Shown here: in pieces, positions 9,527 through 16,539 of the stretch
Position numbering within the stretch: position 1 is the first letter of the stretch
Layout of the letters: each line of letters starts with the position of its first letter
Assembly: GCA_016715105.1 (NCBI GenBank)
Contig: JADKBO010000027.1
Coordinates: 1-64,000, forward strand
Direction: 5' to 3'
DNA: 64,000 bases
Origin: Saprospiraceae bacterium
Lineage (GTDB): Bacteria > Bacteroidota > Bacteroidia > Chitinophagales > Saprospiraceae
Position numbers and translations under genes: made by a program
The notes under the pieces: generated by a model
Seen by the model: only the letters and a program-made list of their open reading frames with translations
Database searches by the model: none
Told to the model about the DNA's origin: nothing

Positions 9527-9802
9527 ATGCAAAAAACCTGCTCAAAAGGACATACCTTCAATAAAAGTTCAGAGTGCCCAACTTGCCCAATTTGTGAAGC
9601 AGAACGAAAACCAAAAGATAACTTTCTATCATTATTAGCAGCACCTACCAGAAGAGCCCTCGAAAACAACGGCATAAAAACCATAGAAAAACTTTCATCA
9701 TTTACAGAAAAGGAAGTCTTAGCTTTTCACGGAATGGGAAAAAGTTCAATCCCTAAACTCCAAAAACTATTATCTGAAAACGGACTAACTTTCAAACAAT
9801 AA
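9527..9802 (+). CDS. Zinc-ribbon protein with RNA polymerase alpha-CTD-like fold
   Basis: The product is 91 aa. An N-terminal CxnC pattern (CSKGHTFNKSSECPTCPICE) could bind zinc. From residue 34 on, LLAAPTRRALENNGIKTIEK and VLAFHGMGKSSIPKLQKLL match the helix-hairpin-helix of the RNA polymerase alpha C-terminal domain. In Bacteroidota such stand-alone alpha-CTD-like proteins are annotated as DNA-binding proteins of unknown role. It probably binds DNA or another polymerase-associated partner (inference). Confidence 0.75.
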   Translation: MQKTCSKGHTFNKSSECPTCPICEAERKPKDNFLSLLAAPTRRALENNGIKTIEKLSSFTEKEVLAFHGMGKSSIPKLQKLLSENGLTFKQ

Positions 9803-9876
9803 TGGGTTTATTTACAAAACCAAGAGTTTTAATCTTTTCGATTACACTCATGATTAACTAGCATTTCAAAAAAAAT

Positions 9877-10440
9877 ATGTTGAAAAAAATAGGGCTCACA
9901 ATACTTGCGATCATTTTAGCCTATAATACTATCAAGTTAGTGATGGTATTTGCAGATTTAAACCCCAATAAATTTTCATTATTTGCCATTTTAGTTTCCA
10001 GCTTTGCATTCAATTTAATGATTACGGGAGTCTTTGCCTTTCTTGGCTTTGCATTCCCAACCAGCAACATTTTGCCAAATACCTATTACAAAATTCGAAA
10101 ACCAGAAACAATCGACTTCTTATACAAAATGTTTGGAGTCAAATATTTTAAGTTATTTCTACTCAAAACATTCTATCGCAAAGAAGACAATAAAAAATAT
10201 TTCAATGGTACAAAAGCAGGGATCATAAGCTTTGACTTTCAAACAAAACAGTCGGAATTTGGACACTTATTGGCTTTTCTAGTCATACAACTTTTAGCGT
10301 TGTACCTATTGTCAATTGGTTTTGTCTCCATCTTTTTCCACACAACTTTAATGAACATAATTTTAAACTTTTACCCCATCATTTTGCAAAGAAAACATAG
10401 AATTCAAATAGAACGCTTACTAAAAAGAGCCTCTTGTTAG
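9877..10440 (+). CDS. Multi-spanning membrane protein, possibly truncated
   Basis: The product is 187 aa with hydrophobic helices near residues 6-25, 30-58 and 128-155. The C-terminal NILNFYPIILQRKHRIQIER is loosely like the NxxP..LQR..R signature of CrtO-type acyltransferases, but the match is too weak to name a function. The stop codon lies inside the inverted-repeat end of the miniature element that begins at 10436, so the original C-terminus was probably replaced by the insertion. Confidence 0.65.
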   Translation: MLKKIGLTILAIILAYNTIKLVMVFADLNPNKFSLFAILVSSFAFNLMITGVFAFLGFAFPTSNILPNTYYKIRKPETIDFLYKMFGVKYFKLFLLKTFYRKEDNKKYFNGTKAGIISFDFQTKQSEFGHLLAFLVIQLLALYLLSIGFVSIFFHTTLMNIILNFYPIILQRKHRIQIERLLKRASC

Positions 10441-11023
10441 GCCACATCTTATTTTTTATAATATGAAGAATTTATTTACTAAACTGAAATAGATTTAAAA
10501 ACACTTCAGAAAGGTATTATAAGGCTAATCACTTTGGAAACAATGAAGAAAACATGCCAAATCATGAGTCCACTGCCTGTGCCTGGGGTTGTCACTTTTT
10601 TGTACCGTCAAAAAAGTAACCAAAAAACCTCCCGATCCAAAAAACTCGTATCTGGCTTTTGTAATTCTTTTAAACCGCAATGGGCACTATTCACCGTGTT
10701 TAGATCCTGAGCTACTCGATCAGTTTTGTATCGGCCTTATTTTTTTTAGCTCGCGATCTTTAAAAATACGTTAACTACAAAAAACTGTTCGAGCTGAACG
10801 TACCCTAAAAGAAAAGAATTGGTGCAGATGCAGTTAAAAATAAAGAAGAAAGATAAAGGCGAGTTTTTTTTGTATAGTATTTTTGGAGTGAGGGAGCGTT
10901 AAGAAAAAAATTCAGCCTTGATTTTTTTTGCTACGTTTTTGTATCAAGACAAAAAAGTAGGGAGAATCTAATTTCTTGCTACAATTTTTACAACATATAT
11001 ACTATTATTAGATTTGTCCTAAC
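10436..11023. mobile_element. Miniature inverted-repeat element (588 bp), copy 1
   Basis: The ends are GTTAGGCCACATCT and AGATTTGTCCTAAC, imperfect inverted repeats of the 14-bp ends found at 42041 and 61072. The first 170 bp align closely with the 61-kb copy (both contain ATCATGAGTCCACTGCCTGT). The middle 370 bp is absent from that copy and is bounded by two hairpin sequences, CTTTTTTGTACCGTCAAAAA and TTTTTGTATCAAGACAAAAA, so a second repeat is probably nested inside. There is no transposase; mobilisation in trans is inferred. Confidence 0.65.
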
Positions 11024-11083
11024 CTGGGACAAAGAGCAGCTTAATTTTACTTGTTTACGAAAAGATAACATTGTTTTTTCGTT

Positions 11084-11107
11084 TTTAATCGTAACATTGC
11101 GATTAAA
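11084..11107. promoter_or_regulatory. ArsR operator palindrome
   Basis: TTTAATCG, eight bases, CGATTAAA forms a perfect inverted repeat 14 bp before the arsR start codon. This size and position are as expected of an ArsR/SmtB dimer site, so autorepression of the arsenic operon is likely. Confidence 0.7.
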
Positions 11108-11120
11108 TAATAAAAGAACC

Positions 11121-11453
11121 ATGGGCTTAGCTAAAACAGAAATGTTTACAGACGAACAAAACGAAATATCCCTATTCGCCAAAGCTTTTGGGCATCCGGC
11201 CAGAGTAGCCATTCTGCAACAACTATTCAAAATCGATGGCTGTTATTGCGGAGATTTGGTAACAGAAATTGGTCTTGCTCAACCCACTATTTCCCAACAT
11301 TTAAAAGAACTCAAATATCTCGGCCTCATCAAAGGAAATGTGGAAGGAACCAGCGTTTGCTACTGCATACACGCCGAAAACTGGACAAAAATGAAAGTAA
11401 TAATGGCCCAATTCCTAGACCAAGACCTTCCAAAAGAAGGTTGCTGTTCATAA
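11121..11453 (+). CDS. arsR: ArsR-type arsenic-responsive repressor
   Basis: The product is 110 aa from the ATG at 11121; an in-frame TTG at 11097 lies inside the operator and is unlikely. The winged-helix domain is clear (LFAKAFGHPARVAILQQL, then GLAQPTISQHLKELKYLGL). A Cys41-Tyr-Cys43 pair at the start of helix alpha3 matches the arsenite/antimonite site of ArsR proteins, and the protein ends in Cys-Cys-Ser. Release from the upstream palindrome on As(III) binding would switch on arsC and acr3. Confidence 0.88.
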   Translation: MGLAKTEMFTDEQNEISLFAKAFGHPARVAILQQLFKIDGCYCGDLVTEIGLAQPTISQHLKELKYLGLIKGNVEGTSVCYCIHAENWTKMKVIMAQFLDQDLPKEGCCS

Positions 11454-11523
11454 AAACCTACATCATAAATATTCAAAAATTTACCAAAAATGATCACTAC
11501 ACAATCAAGCGTATACGCCAAAA

Positions 11524-12135
11524 TTGAGGAAGTTCATTCAATCCCTAGATCCTCAAAGTTTGACTGAAGAAAGAAAGGAATTTTTAAATCCGCTCGTCGA
11601 ATTCATTCAATCAAAAGTTTCCACTGGAGAAACGATCAGACTCAACTTTATCTGCACGCATAATTCAAGAAGGAGTCATTTATCACAAGTTTGGGCACAA
11701 ACCATGGCTTATCACTTTCAAATTAAAAATGTGTATTGTTATTCTGGTGGTACAGAAGCAACAGCACTTTTTCCAATGGCTGCTAAAACTTTACAAAATT
11801 CGGGATTCGATGTGCAAACGATTTCGGAAGGTACCAACCCAGTTTACAGCATCAAATACGCTGAAAATGAACATCCCATCATTTGCTTTTCCAAAAAAAT
11901 GGATGCTGACTTCAACCCTAAATCAGGATTTGCAGCCATCATGACCTGCAATTCGGCCAACGAAGCCTGCCCAGTTGTATTCGGCGCTGAAAAACGTTTT
12001 CCAATCATGTATGAAGACCCAAAAGCATTTGATAATACCCCACAACAAGCCGAAAAATATCATGAAAGAAGTTTACAAATAGCTACTGAATTATTTTATA
12101 TTTTCTCTCAAATTCAACCAAATAATGGCAACTAA
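11524..12135 (+). CDS. arsC: Arsenate reductase, low-MW phosphatase fold
   Basis: The 203-aa open frame carries the CX5R loop FICTHNSRRSHLSQ (Cys44 to Arg50) of thioredoxin-type ArsC and protein-tyrosine phosphatases, plus FSKKMDADF and VFGAEKRFPIMYEDP. It would reduce As(V) to As(III) for export by Acr3. The frame opens only with a TTG. An ATG at 11490 starts a frame whose first dozen codons (ending AKIEE) look like the natural N-terminus, joined if one base near 11530 is removed. So either a one-base error or a recent frameshift affects the start. The 3' end overlaps acr3 by 11 bp. Confidence 0.85.
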   Translation: MRKFIQSLDPQSLTEERKEFLNPLVEFIQSKVSTGETIRLNFICTHNSRRSHLSQVWAQTMAYHFQIKNVYCYSGGTEATALFPMAAKTLQNSGFDVQTISEGTNPVYSIKYAENEHPIICFSKKMDADFNPKSGFAAIMTCNSANEACPVVFGAEKRFPIMYEDPKAFDNTPQQAEKYHERSLQIATELFYIFSQIQPNNGN

Positions 12136-13171
12136 AAAACTGAGTTTTCTCGATAAAAACCTCACGCTTTGGATATTCGTAGCCATGGCCATTGGTGTTG
12201 GGCTTGGCTATTTTCTGCCTACATTTCCCGCTTTTATAGACAGTTTTAGCAGTGGTACAACGAATATTCCGATTGCCATTGGTTTGATTTTGATGATGTA
12301 TCCGCCACTCGCCAAAGTCAATTATGCGCTTTTGCCAAAAGTGTTTCGCAACACTAAAATATTGACCATTTCACTTATTTTGAATTGGGTGATCGGTCCT
12401 GTCTTGATGTTTTTATTAGCCATCACTTTTCTAAGAAATTATCCAGAATACATGGTTGGCCTCATCTTGATCGGCTTAGCCAGGTGTATTGCAATGGTTT
12501 TAGTTTGGAATGAACTCGCCGAAGGAAGCAGTGAATATGGAGCGGGGCTCGTAGCTCTGAATAGTATTTTCCAGGTATTTGCTTACAGTTATTACGCTTG
12601 GTTTTTCATCACTGTCTTGCCTCCGTACTTTGGATTTGAAGGGGCAATTGTTGATATTTCCATTCGAACGATCGCAGAAAGTGTGGCTATATATCTTGGC
12701 ATTCCCTTTGTTCTTGGAATTTTGAGCAGGCTCATTTTGGTAAAGTTAAAAGGTGAAATTTGGTATACTCAAAAATTCATTCCTACCATTTCTCCAATGA
12801 CATTGATAGCGCTATTATTCACCATCATTGTCATGTTTTCTTTGAAGGGTGAATTGATCGTACAAATCCCAAAAGATGTGTTGATCATTGCCATTCCTCT
12901 GTTGATTTATTTTACTTTAATGTTCATCATTGGTTTTTTCTTTACCAAGGCAATGGGAGCGGAGTATGATAAAACAGCCTCGGTGGCATTTACAGCAGCC
13001 GGCAATAATTTTGAATTGGCCATTGCAGTAGCCATTGCGGTTTTTGGTTTGAATTCAGGTCAGGCATTTGCAGGGGTCATTGGTCCATTGGTGGAAGTTC
13101 CCGCTTTGATCATTTTAGTCAGGGTCGCGTTTTGGTTGCGGAAGAAATATTTCCTCAAAGCCAACGTTTAA
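12125..13171 (+). CDS. acr3: ACR3 family arsenite efflux permease
   Basis: The product is 348 aa with ten predicted transmembrane helices. It has the ACR3 signature GLARCIAMVLVWNELAEG, whose Cys121 corresponds to the conserved cysteine of helix 4 needed for As(III) transport, and the FTAAGNNFELAIAVAIAVF helix near the end. It exports arsenite across the cytoplasmic membrane. The start overlaps arsC by 11 bp, so arsR, arsC and acr3 form one operon. Confidence 0.92.
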   Translation: MATKKLSFLDKNLTLWIFVAMAIGVGLGYFLPTFPAFIDSFSSGTTNIPIAIGLILMMYPPLAKVNYALLPKVFRNTKILTISLILNWVIGPVLMFLLAITFLRNYPEYMVGLILIGLARCIAMVLVWNELAEGSSEYGAGLVALNSIFQVFAYSYYAWFFITVLPPYFGFEGAIVDISIRTIAESVAIYLGIPFVLGILSRLILVKLKGEIWYTQKFIPTISPMTLIALLFTIIVMFSLKGELIVQIPKDVLIIAIPLLIYFTLMFIIGFFFTKAMGAEYDKTASVAFTAAGNNFELAIAVAIAVFGLNSGQAFAGVIGPLVEVPALIILVRVAFWLRKKYFLKANV

Positions 13172-13197
13172 TACATTGGCAAAAACCAATTGAAGAG

Positions 13198-13632
13198 ATG
13201 CAGAAAAATGATTCGAGCGAATACCGGCCAAAACCCTTCGCGCAAACGTACTTTCACGGGACCAAGGCTGACTTGAAGATGGGAGCCCTCATCGAAGTTG
13301 GATACAATTCCAATTTTGGTCAAAGAAATCAGGCAAAGTATATATTTTTGACAGCAACCTTAGATGCTGCAATTTGGGGTGCAGAACTTGCATCGGGTGA
13401 AGGACCGGGCAGGATTTATTTAGTGGAGCCCACGGGTGAAATTGAGGATGATCCCGATCTAACCGATAGAAAGTTTCCTGGTAATCCGACTAAGTCCTAT
13501 CGATCTCAGCATCCGTTTAAAATTGTAGGCGAGGTAATTCATTGGCAAGGACACGCCATTGAGCAGGTAAATCATATGAAGGATGCGCTTGAAAAACTCA
13601 AAAAAGATGGAGTAAAGTCGTTGAATGATTGA
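13198..13632 (+). CDS. arr: Rifampin ADP-ribosyltransferase (Arr)
   Basis: The product is 144 aa from the ATG at 13198; a longer frame would overlap acr3. It matches Arr closely: YFHGTKADL, YIFLTATLDAAIWGAELASG, IYLVEPTGEIEDDPDLTD and KFPGNPTKSYRS. Arr enzymes transfer ADP-ribose from NAD+ to the C23 hydroxyl of rifamycins and inactivate them. The gene begins 26 bp after acr3 and may be read through from the arsenic promoter. Chromosomal arr homologues are common in environmental bacteria, so resistance should not be assumed. Confidence 0.88.
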   Translation: MQKNDSSEYRPKPFAQTYFHGTKADLKMGALIEVGYNSNFGQRNQAKYIFLTATLDAAIWGAELASGEGPGRIYLVEPTGEIEDDPDLTDRKFPGNPTKSYRSQHPFKIVGEVIHWQGHAIEQVNHMKDALEKLKKDGVKSLND

Positions 13633-13718
13633 TGTTCTAGAAAATAGGTAATATGTTATTTTGCTCATAATTGCCTTTATTTTAGGCTCAGTTATGAATA
13701 TTTTTTTACCTTTTCAGC

Positions 13719-14555
13719 ATGAATGAAGGAATTAAAATCAACACCTTACACCTATTTCCGCAGCTTGATGAAATGCTTATTGCCCTGCTGAAGTCTCTGT
13801 CAGCGGAGGAATGGCAAGCTCAAACTGTTGCAAAACTTTGGAAAGTCAAAGATGTAGCTTCCCATTTATTGGATGGTAATTTGAGGGCTTTATCCATATC
13901 CAGAGATGGCTATTTTGGTGATAAACCAGAAAACATTCATTCTTATGAAGACCTGGTTGGCTATTTAAATCAATTGAATATTGATTGGACCAACGCTACC
14001 AAAAGGTTGAGCCCGGAAATATTAATCCAATTGTTGGAATCCAGCAGTTTAGCATATTATAAACATCTTCAAACGCTCCAGCCACTTGAAAATGCCATTT
14101 TTCCAGTAGCTTGGGCAGGTCACGAAACTTCTCCAAATTGGTTTCATATCGCCAGAGAATACACAGAAAAATTTCTTCATCAGCAACAAATCAGAGACGC
14201 TGTGGGAAAGGAAGGCTTTATGACCAAGACATTTTTTTACCCATTTTTAGAGACATTTATGTTTGGCCTGCCGCATACATTTAAGGACGTTAAGGCTGAA
14301 ACTGGAACGGTAGTAGCGGTGGATGTCACCTCAGAAATTGGTGGTAAATGGTGCATTCAAAAAACAAACACTAATTGGTTATTGGTTGAAGATGACCAAT
14401 TTAGAGTAGATGCTCAGGTAACAATGGCGCCCGAAACAGCTTGGAAATTGTTTTCGAAAAGTTGGAGGCCACAAGATATTCTTGATAGGGTTGAAATTGT
14501 GGGCGATCAACGTTTGGGAATGAAAGTTTTGGACATGGTCTCAGTGATGGCTTGA
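13719..14555 (+). CDS. Maleylpyruvate isomerase N-terminal (DinB-like) domain protein
   Basis: The product is 278 aa. The N-terminal half is a four-helix metal-enzyme fold of the mycothiol-dependent maleylpyruvate isomerase/DinB type: KLWKVKDVASHLLDGNLRA carries the first His, and PNWFHIAREYTEKFLHQQQIRDA the later His pair. The C-terminal half (IGGKWCIQ to LDMVSVMA) resembles the SCP-2-like tail of such proteins. Bacteroidota lack mycothiol, so the cofactor and substrate are unknown. It precedes an AraC-type gene in the same direction. Confidence 0.72.
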   Translation: MNEGIKINTLHLFPQLDEMLIALLKSLSAEEWQAQTVAKLWKVKDVASHLLDGNLRALSISRDGYFGDKPENIHSYEDLVGYLNQLNIDWTNATKRLSPEILIQLLESSSLAYYKHLQTLQPLENAIFPVAWAGHETSPNWFHIAREYTEKFLHQQQIRDAVGKEGFMTKTFFYPFLETFMFGLPHTFKDVKAETGTVVAVDVTSEIGGKWCIQKTNTNWLLVEDDQFRVDAQVTMAPETAWKLFSKSWRPQDILDRVEIVGDQRLGMKVLDMVSVMA

Positions 14556-14610
14556 ATTAAATAAAAAATGATGTTTGTGTATTTTTCAAAAATAAAAGGA
14601 GCTTAAATTA

Positions 14611-15063
14611 ATGAGCAGCGATCAATATCCAAAAGTGTATTTATACCAGCGAATTGTCAAGGCAAAACAATTCATTGATCATCGATATGCTGAAAAGATT
14701 GATCTCGATAATATTTCTGACGAAGCTCATTTTTCTAAATTTCATTTCATCAGGTTGTTTAAATCCATTTATGGAAAAACGCCCCACCAATATCTTCAAT
14801 TTGTGCGAATTGAAAAGGCCAGATTATTATTTACAGAGAATGATTCTGTGTCAGATGTTTGTTATCAAGTTGGTTTTGAAAGTGTGAGCACTTTTAGCGG
14901 ATTATTTTCTAAAATGATTGGGAAAACGCCCACGAATTTCATTTTGGAATCCAAAGAAAAGAAATCTCAAATCAAAGAAAACCCTTTGTCTTTTGTGCCT
15001 GGTTGTTATGCCTACATGCACGGATGGTCTGAGAATAGCAATTTTGAAGAAGAGAAAGTCTGA
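14611..15063 (+). CDS. AraC family transcriptional regulator, short
   Basis: The product is 150 aa. It is essentially a bare AraC DNA-binding domain: residues 13-110 hold two helix-turn-helices, IDLDNISDEAHFSKFHFIRL and VSDVCYQVGFESVSTFSGLF, followed by MIGKTPTNFIL. There is no sensor domain; a short polar tail ends with ENSNFEEEKV. Its position between a DinB-like gene and a VOC-DUF1569 pair suggests it regulates these neighbours (inference). Confidence 0.85.
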   Translation: MSSDQYPKVYLYQRIVKAKQFIDHRYAEKIDLDNISDEAHFSKFHFIRLFKSIYGKTPHQYLQFVRIEKARLLFTENDSVSDVCYQVGFESVSTFSGLFSKMIGKTPTNFILESKEKKSQIKENPLSFVPGCYAYMHGWSENSNFEEEKV

Positions 15064-15172
15064 AACTCTGGCGAAATTTGAACGGTATTTGTAACTTATC
15101 AATCATGATCGTTTTGATTTCAAAAGCACATGTTTGAAGTTACCATTAATTTATCATTCAAATTAGCAGATT

Positions 15173-15607
15173 ATGATTACGAAAATGACAGTAACCAATA
15201 TCCATGTGCTCAACCAGGATAGTGCTTATGATTTTTATGTCAACAAACTTGGATTCAAAGTAGTAGATGACATACCGATGGGTCCAGATACGAGATGGCT
15301 TACGGTGTCACCCCCTGAGCAGCCGGATTTACAATTGGTTTTATTTCCGGTTACGGTGAGTAAAATGTTTCCGAAAGAGATAGCAGAAAGCCTGATTGAA
15401 TTGATCAAAAAGGGAATCTTTGGTTGTGGCGTCTTGACCTGCAATGACATCTTTGCAACTTATGAAGAATTAAAATCCAAAGGAGTTGAATTTATTAAAC
15501 CACCAACCGAAGAGTTTTATGGGTCTGAGGCTTTATTCAAAGATGATTCCGGTAATTATTTTTCCTTACAACCTGTAAATAATTTTGACCGTGAAAACAA
15601 TATTTGA
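15173..15607 (+). CDS. VOC (glyoxalase/bleomycin-resistance fold) protein
   Basis: The product is 144 aa with two beta-alpha-beta-beta-beta repeats of the vicinal-oxygen-chelate fold: VTNIHVLNQDSAYDFYVNKL at the start and GSEALFKDDSGNYFSLQ at the end, where a Glu metal ligand of glyoxalase-like proteins would be replaced or shifted. Substrate is unknown. The 3' end overlaps the GTG start of the DUF1569 gene by 17 bp, so the pair is coupled. Confidence 0.82.
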   Translation: MITKMTVTNIHVLNQDSAYDFYVNKLGFKVVDDIPMGPDTRWLTVSPPEQPDLQLVLFPVTVSKMFPKEIAESLIELIKKGIFGCGVLTCNDIFATYEELKSKGVEFIKPPTEEFYGSEALFKDDSGNYFSLQPVNNFDRENNI

Positions 15608-16043
15608 TGAATCTCTAAGAAATGAATTAATTGAAAGGATACAATCCATTCAGGAAGAAAGCATGGCTCAGTGGGGTAAAATGAATGTTTCTCAAATGGC
15701 AAAACATTGTACTCAATGGAATGATTGGGTCTTGGGAAATGGAAATCATACTTACAAGCAAGACCTTTTGGGCAAAATTTTTGGGAAATTGGGTCTTAAG
15801 AGCAATACAAAAGATGATCGGCCAATGGGTAAAAATATGCCTTCAGGTAAAGCTTTTACAATAAAAGAAAATGGCCTTGATTTAGAGAATTTGAAGGAAA
15901 ACTGGGTCAGTCAAATAGCCTCATATGCACATTATTCCAATGATGCCTTTATTCACGATTTTTTTGGTCAAATGACTCTGGAAGAAATTGGTATCTTTGT
16001 ATATAAACACAATGATCATCACTTGAGGCAATTTGGTTTATAG
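15591..16043 (+). CDS. DUF1569 domain protein
   Basis: The product is about 150 aa, starting at a GTG (15591). It is a DinB-like small helical protein of DUF1569: MAQWGKMNVSQMAKHCTQWN at the N-terminal side and a YKHNDHHLRQFGL end, with conserved His residues suggesting a metal site. The final 180 bp are repeated at 24291-24474 beyond the heavy-metal cluster, so this gene forms the left border of an apparently inserted segment. Confidence 0.82.
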   Translation: MKTIFDESLRNELIERIQSIQEESMAQWGKMNVSQMAKHCTQWNDWVLGNGNHTYKQDLLGKIFGKLGLKSNTKDDRPMGKNMPSGKAFTIKENGLDLENLKENWVSQIASYAHYSNDAFIHDFFGQMTLEEIGIFVYKHNDHHLRQFGL

Positions 16044-16140
16044 GAAAATTGGAATTCTTGGCGTATTTAAAGGATTATTTCATTAATTCAGCTTCTTTGC
16101 AACATCATTGCACTAGTATTGTTATACATTTGTGCCATCA

Positions 16141-16464
16141 ATGAAAATATTCACATTCATATTATCCATTTACATCCTGGTTTTGTCTATCGTGCCATGT
16201 ACTGATGGTATTGGATATTACATTGATTATGAGCTTCCGCAACAACCAATGGACCAGCAATCTCATGACCATTCTAACCAAAACCAGGATCATTGTTCTC
16301 CATTTTGTATATGTGCCTGTTGCAGTTCATTGGTGATCATACCTTTGACACACGAAATGGCTCAAATAAAATTTGATCTATCTGCATCTTATTTACATCA
16401 TTACACCTTTGATTATACTTTTGATTACAACAAGGGAGTTTGGCATCCGCCAAGTATAGGTTAA
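16141..16464 (+). CDS. DUF6660 small Cys/His-rich secreted protein
   Basis: The product is 107 aa from the ATG at 16141. A signal-like helix (FTFILSIYILVLSIVPC) is followed by a His-rich linker (SHDHSNQNQDHC) and a Cys cluster (CSPFCICACCSS), all potential metal ligands. The family occurs just before CzcA-type pumps in Bacteroidota, as here, which suggests periplasmic metal sensing or delivery to the pump (inference). A TACATTTG -7 element ends 8 bp before the start codon. Confidence 0.75.
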   Translation: MKIFTFILSIYILVLSIVPCTDGIGYYIDYELPQQPMDQQSHDHSNQNQDHCSPFCICACCSSLVIIPLTHEMAQIKFDLSASYLHHYTFDYTFDYNKGVWHPPSIG

Positions 16465-16488
16465 TTCATTTTCATAGGTTTCCTATGC

Positions 16489-16508
16489 CCTATTGACACT
16501 TCAATAGG
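16489..16508 (+). other. Hairpin between DUF6660 gene and czcA
   Basis: CCTATTGA, CACT, TCAATAGG forms an 8-bp perfect stem with a 4-base loop in the 75-bp gap. No T-run follows, so it is more likely an RNA-processing or stability structure than a terminator. Confidence 0.4.
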
Positions 16509-16539
16509 ATTTAACTTATACTCGATATAATATAAAAAT

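Noticed and set aside
10589..10774. 61-aa open frame in the 10-kb miniature element
   Set aside because: Lies inside the nested hairpin-bounded insert and shows no domain.
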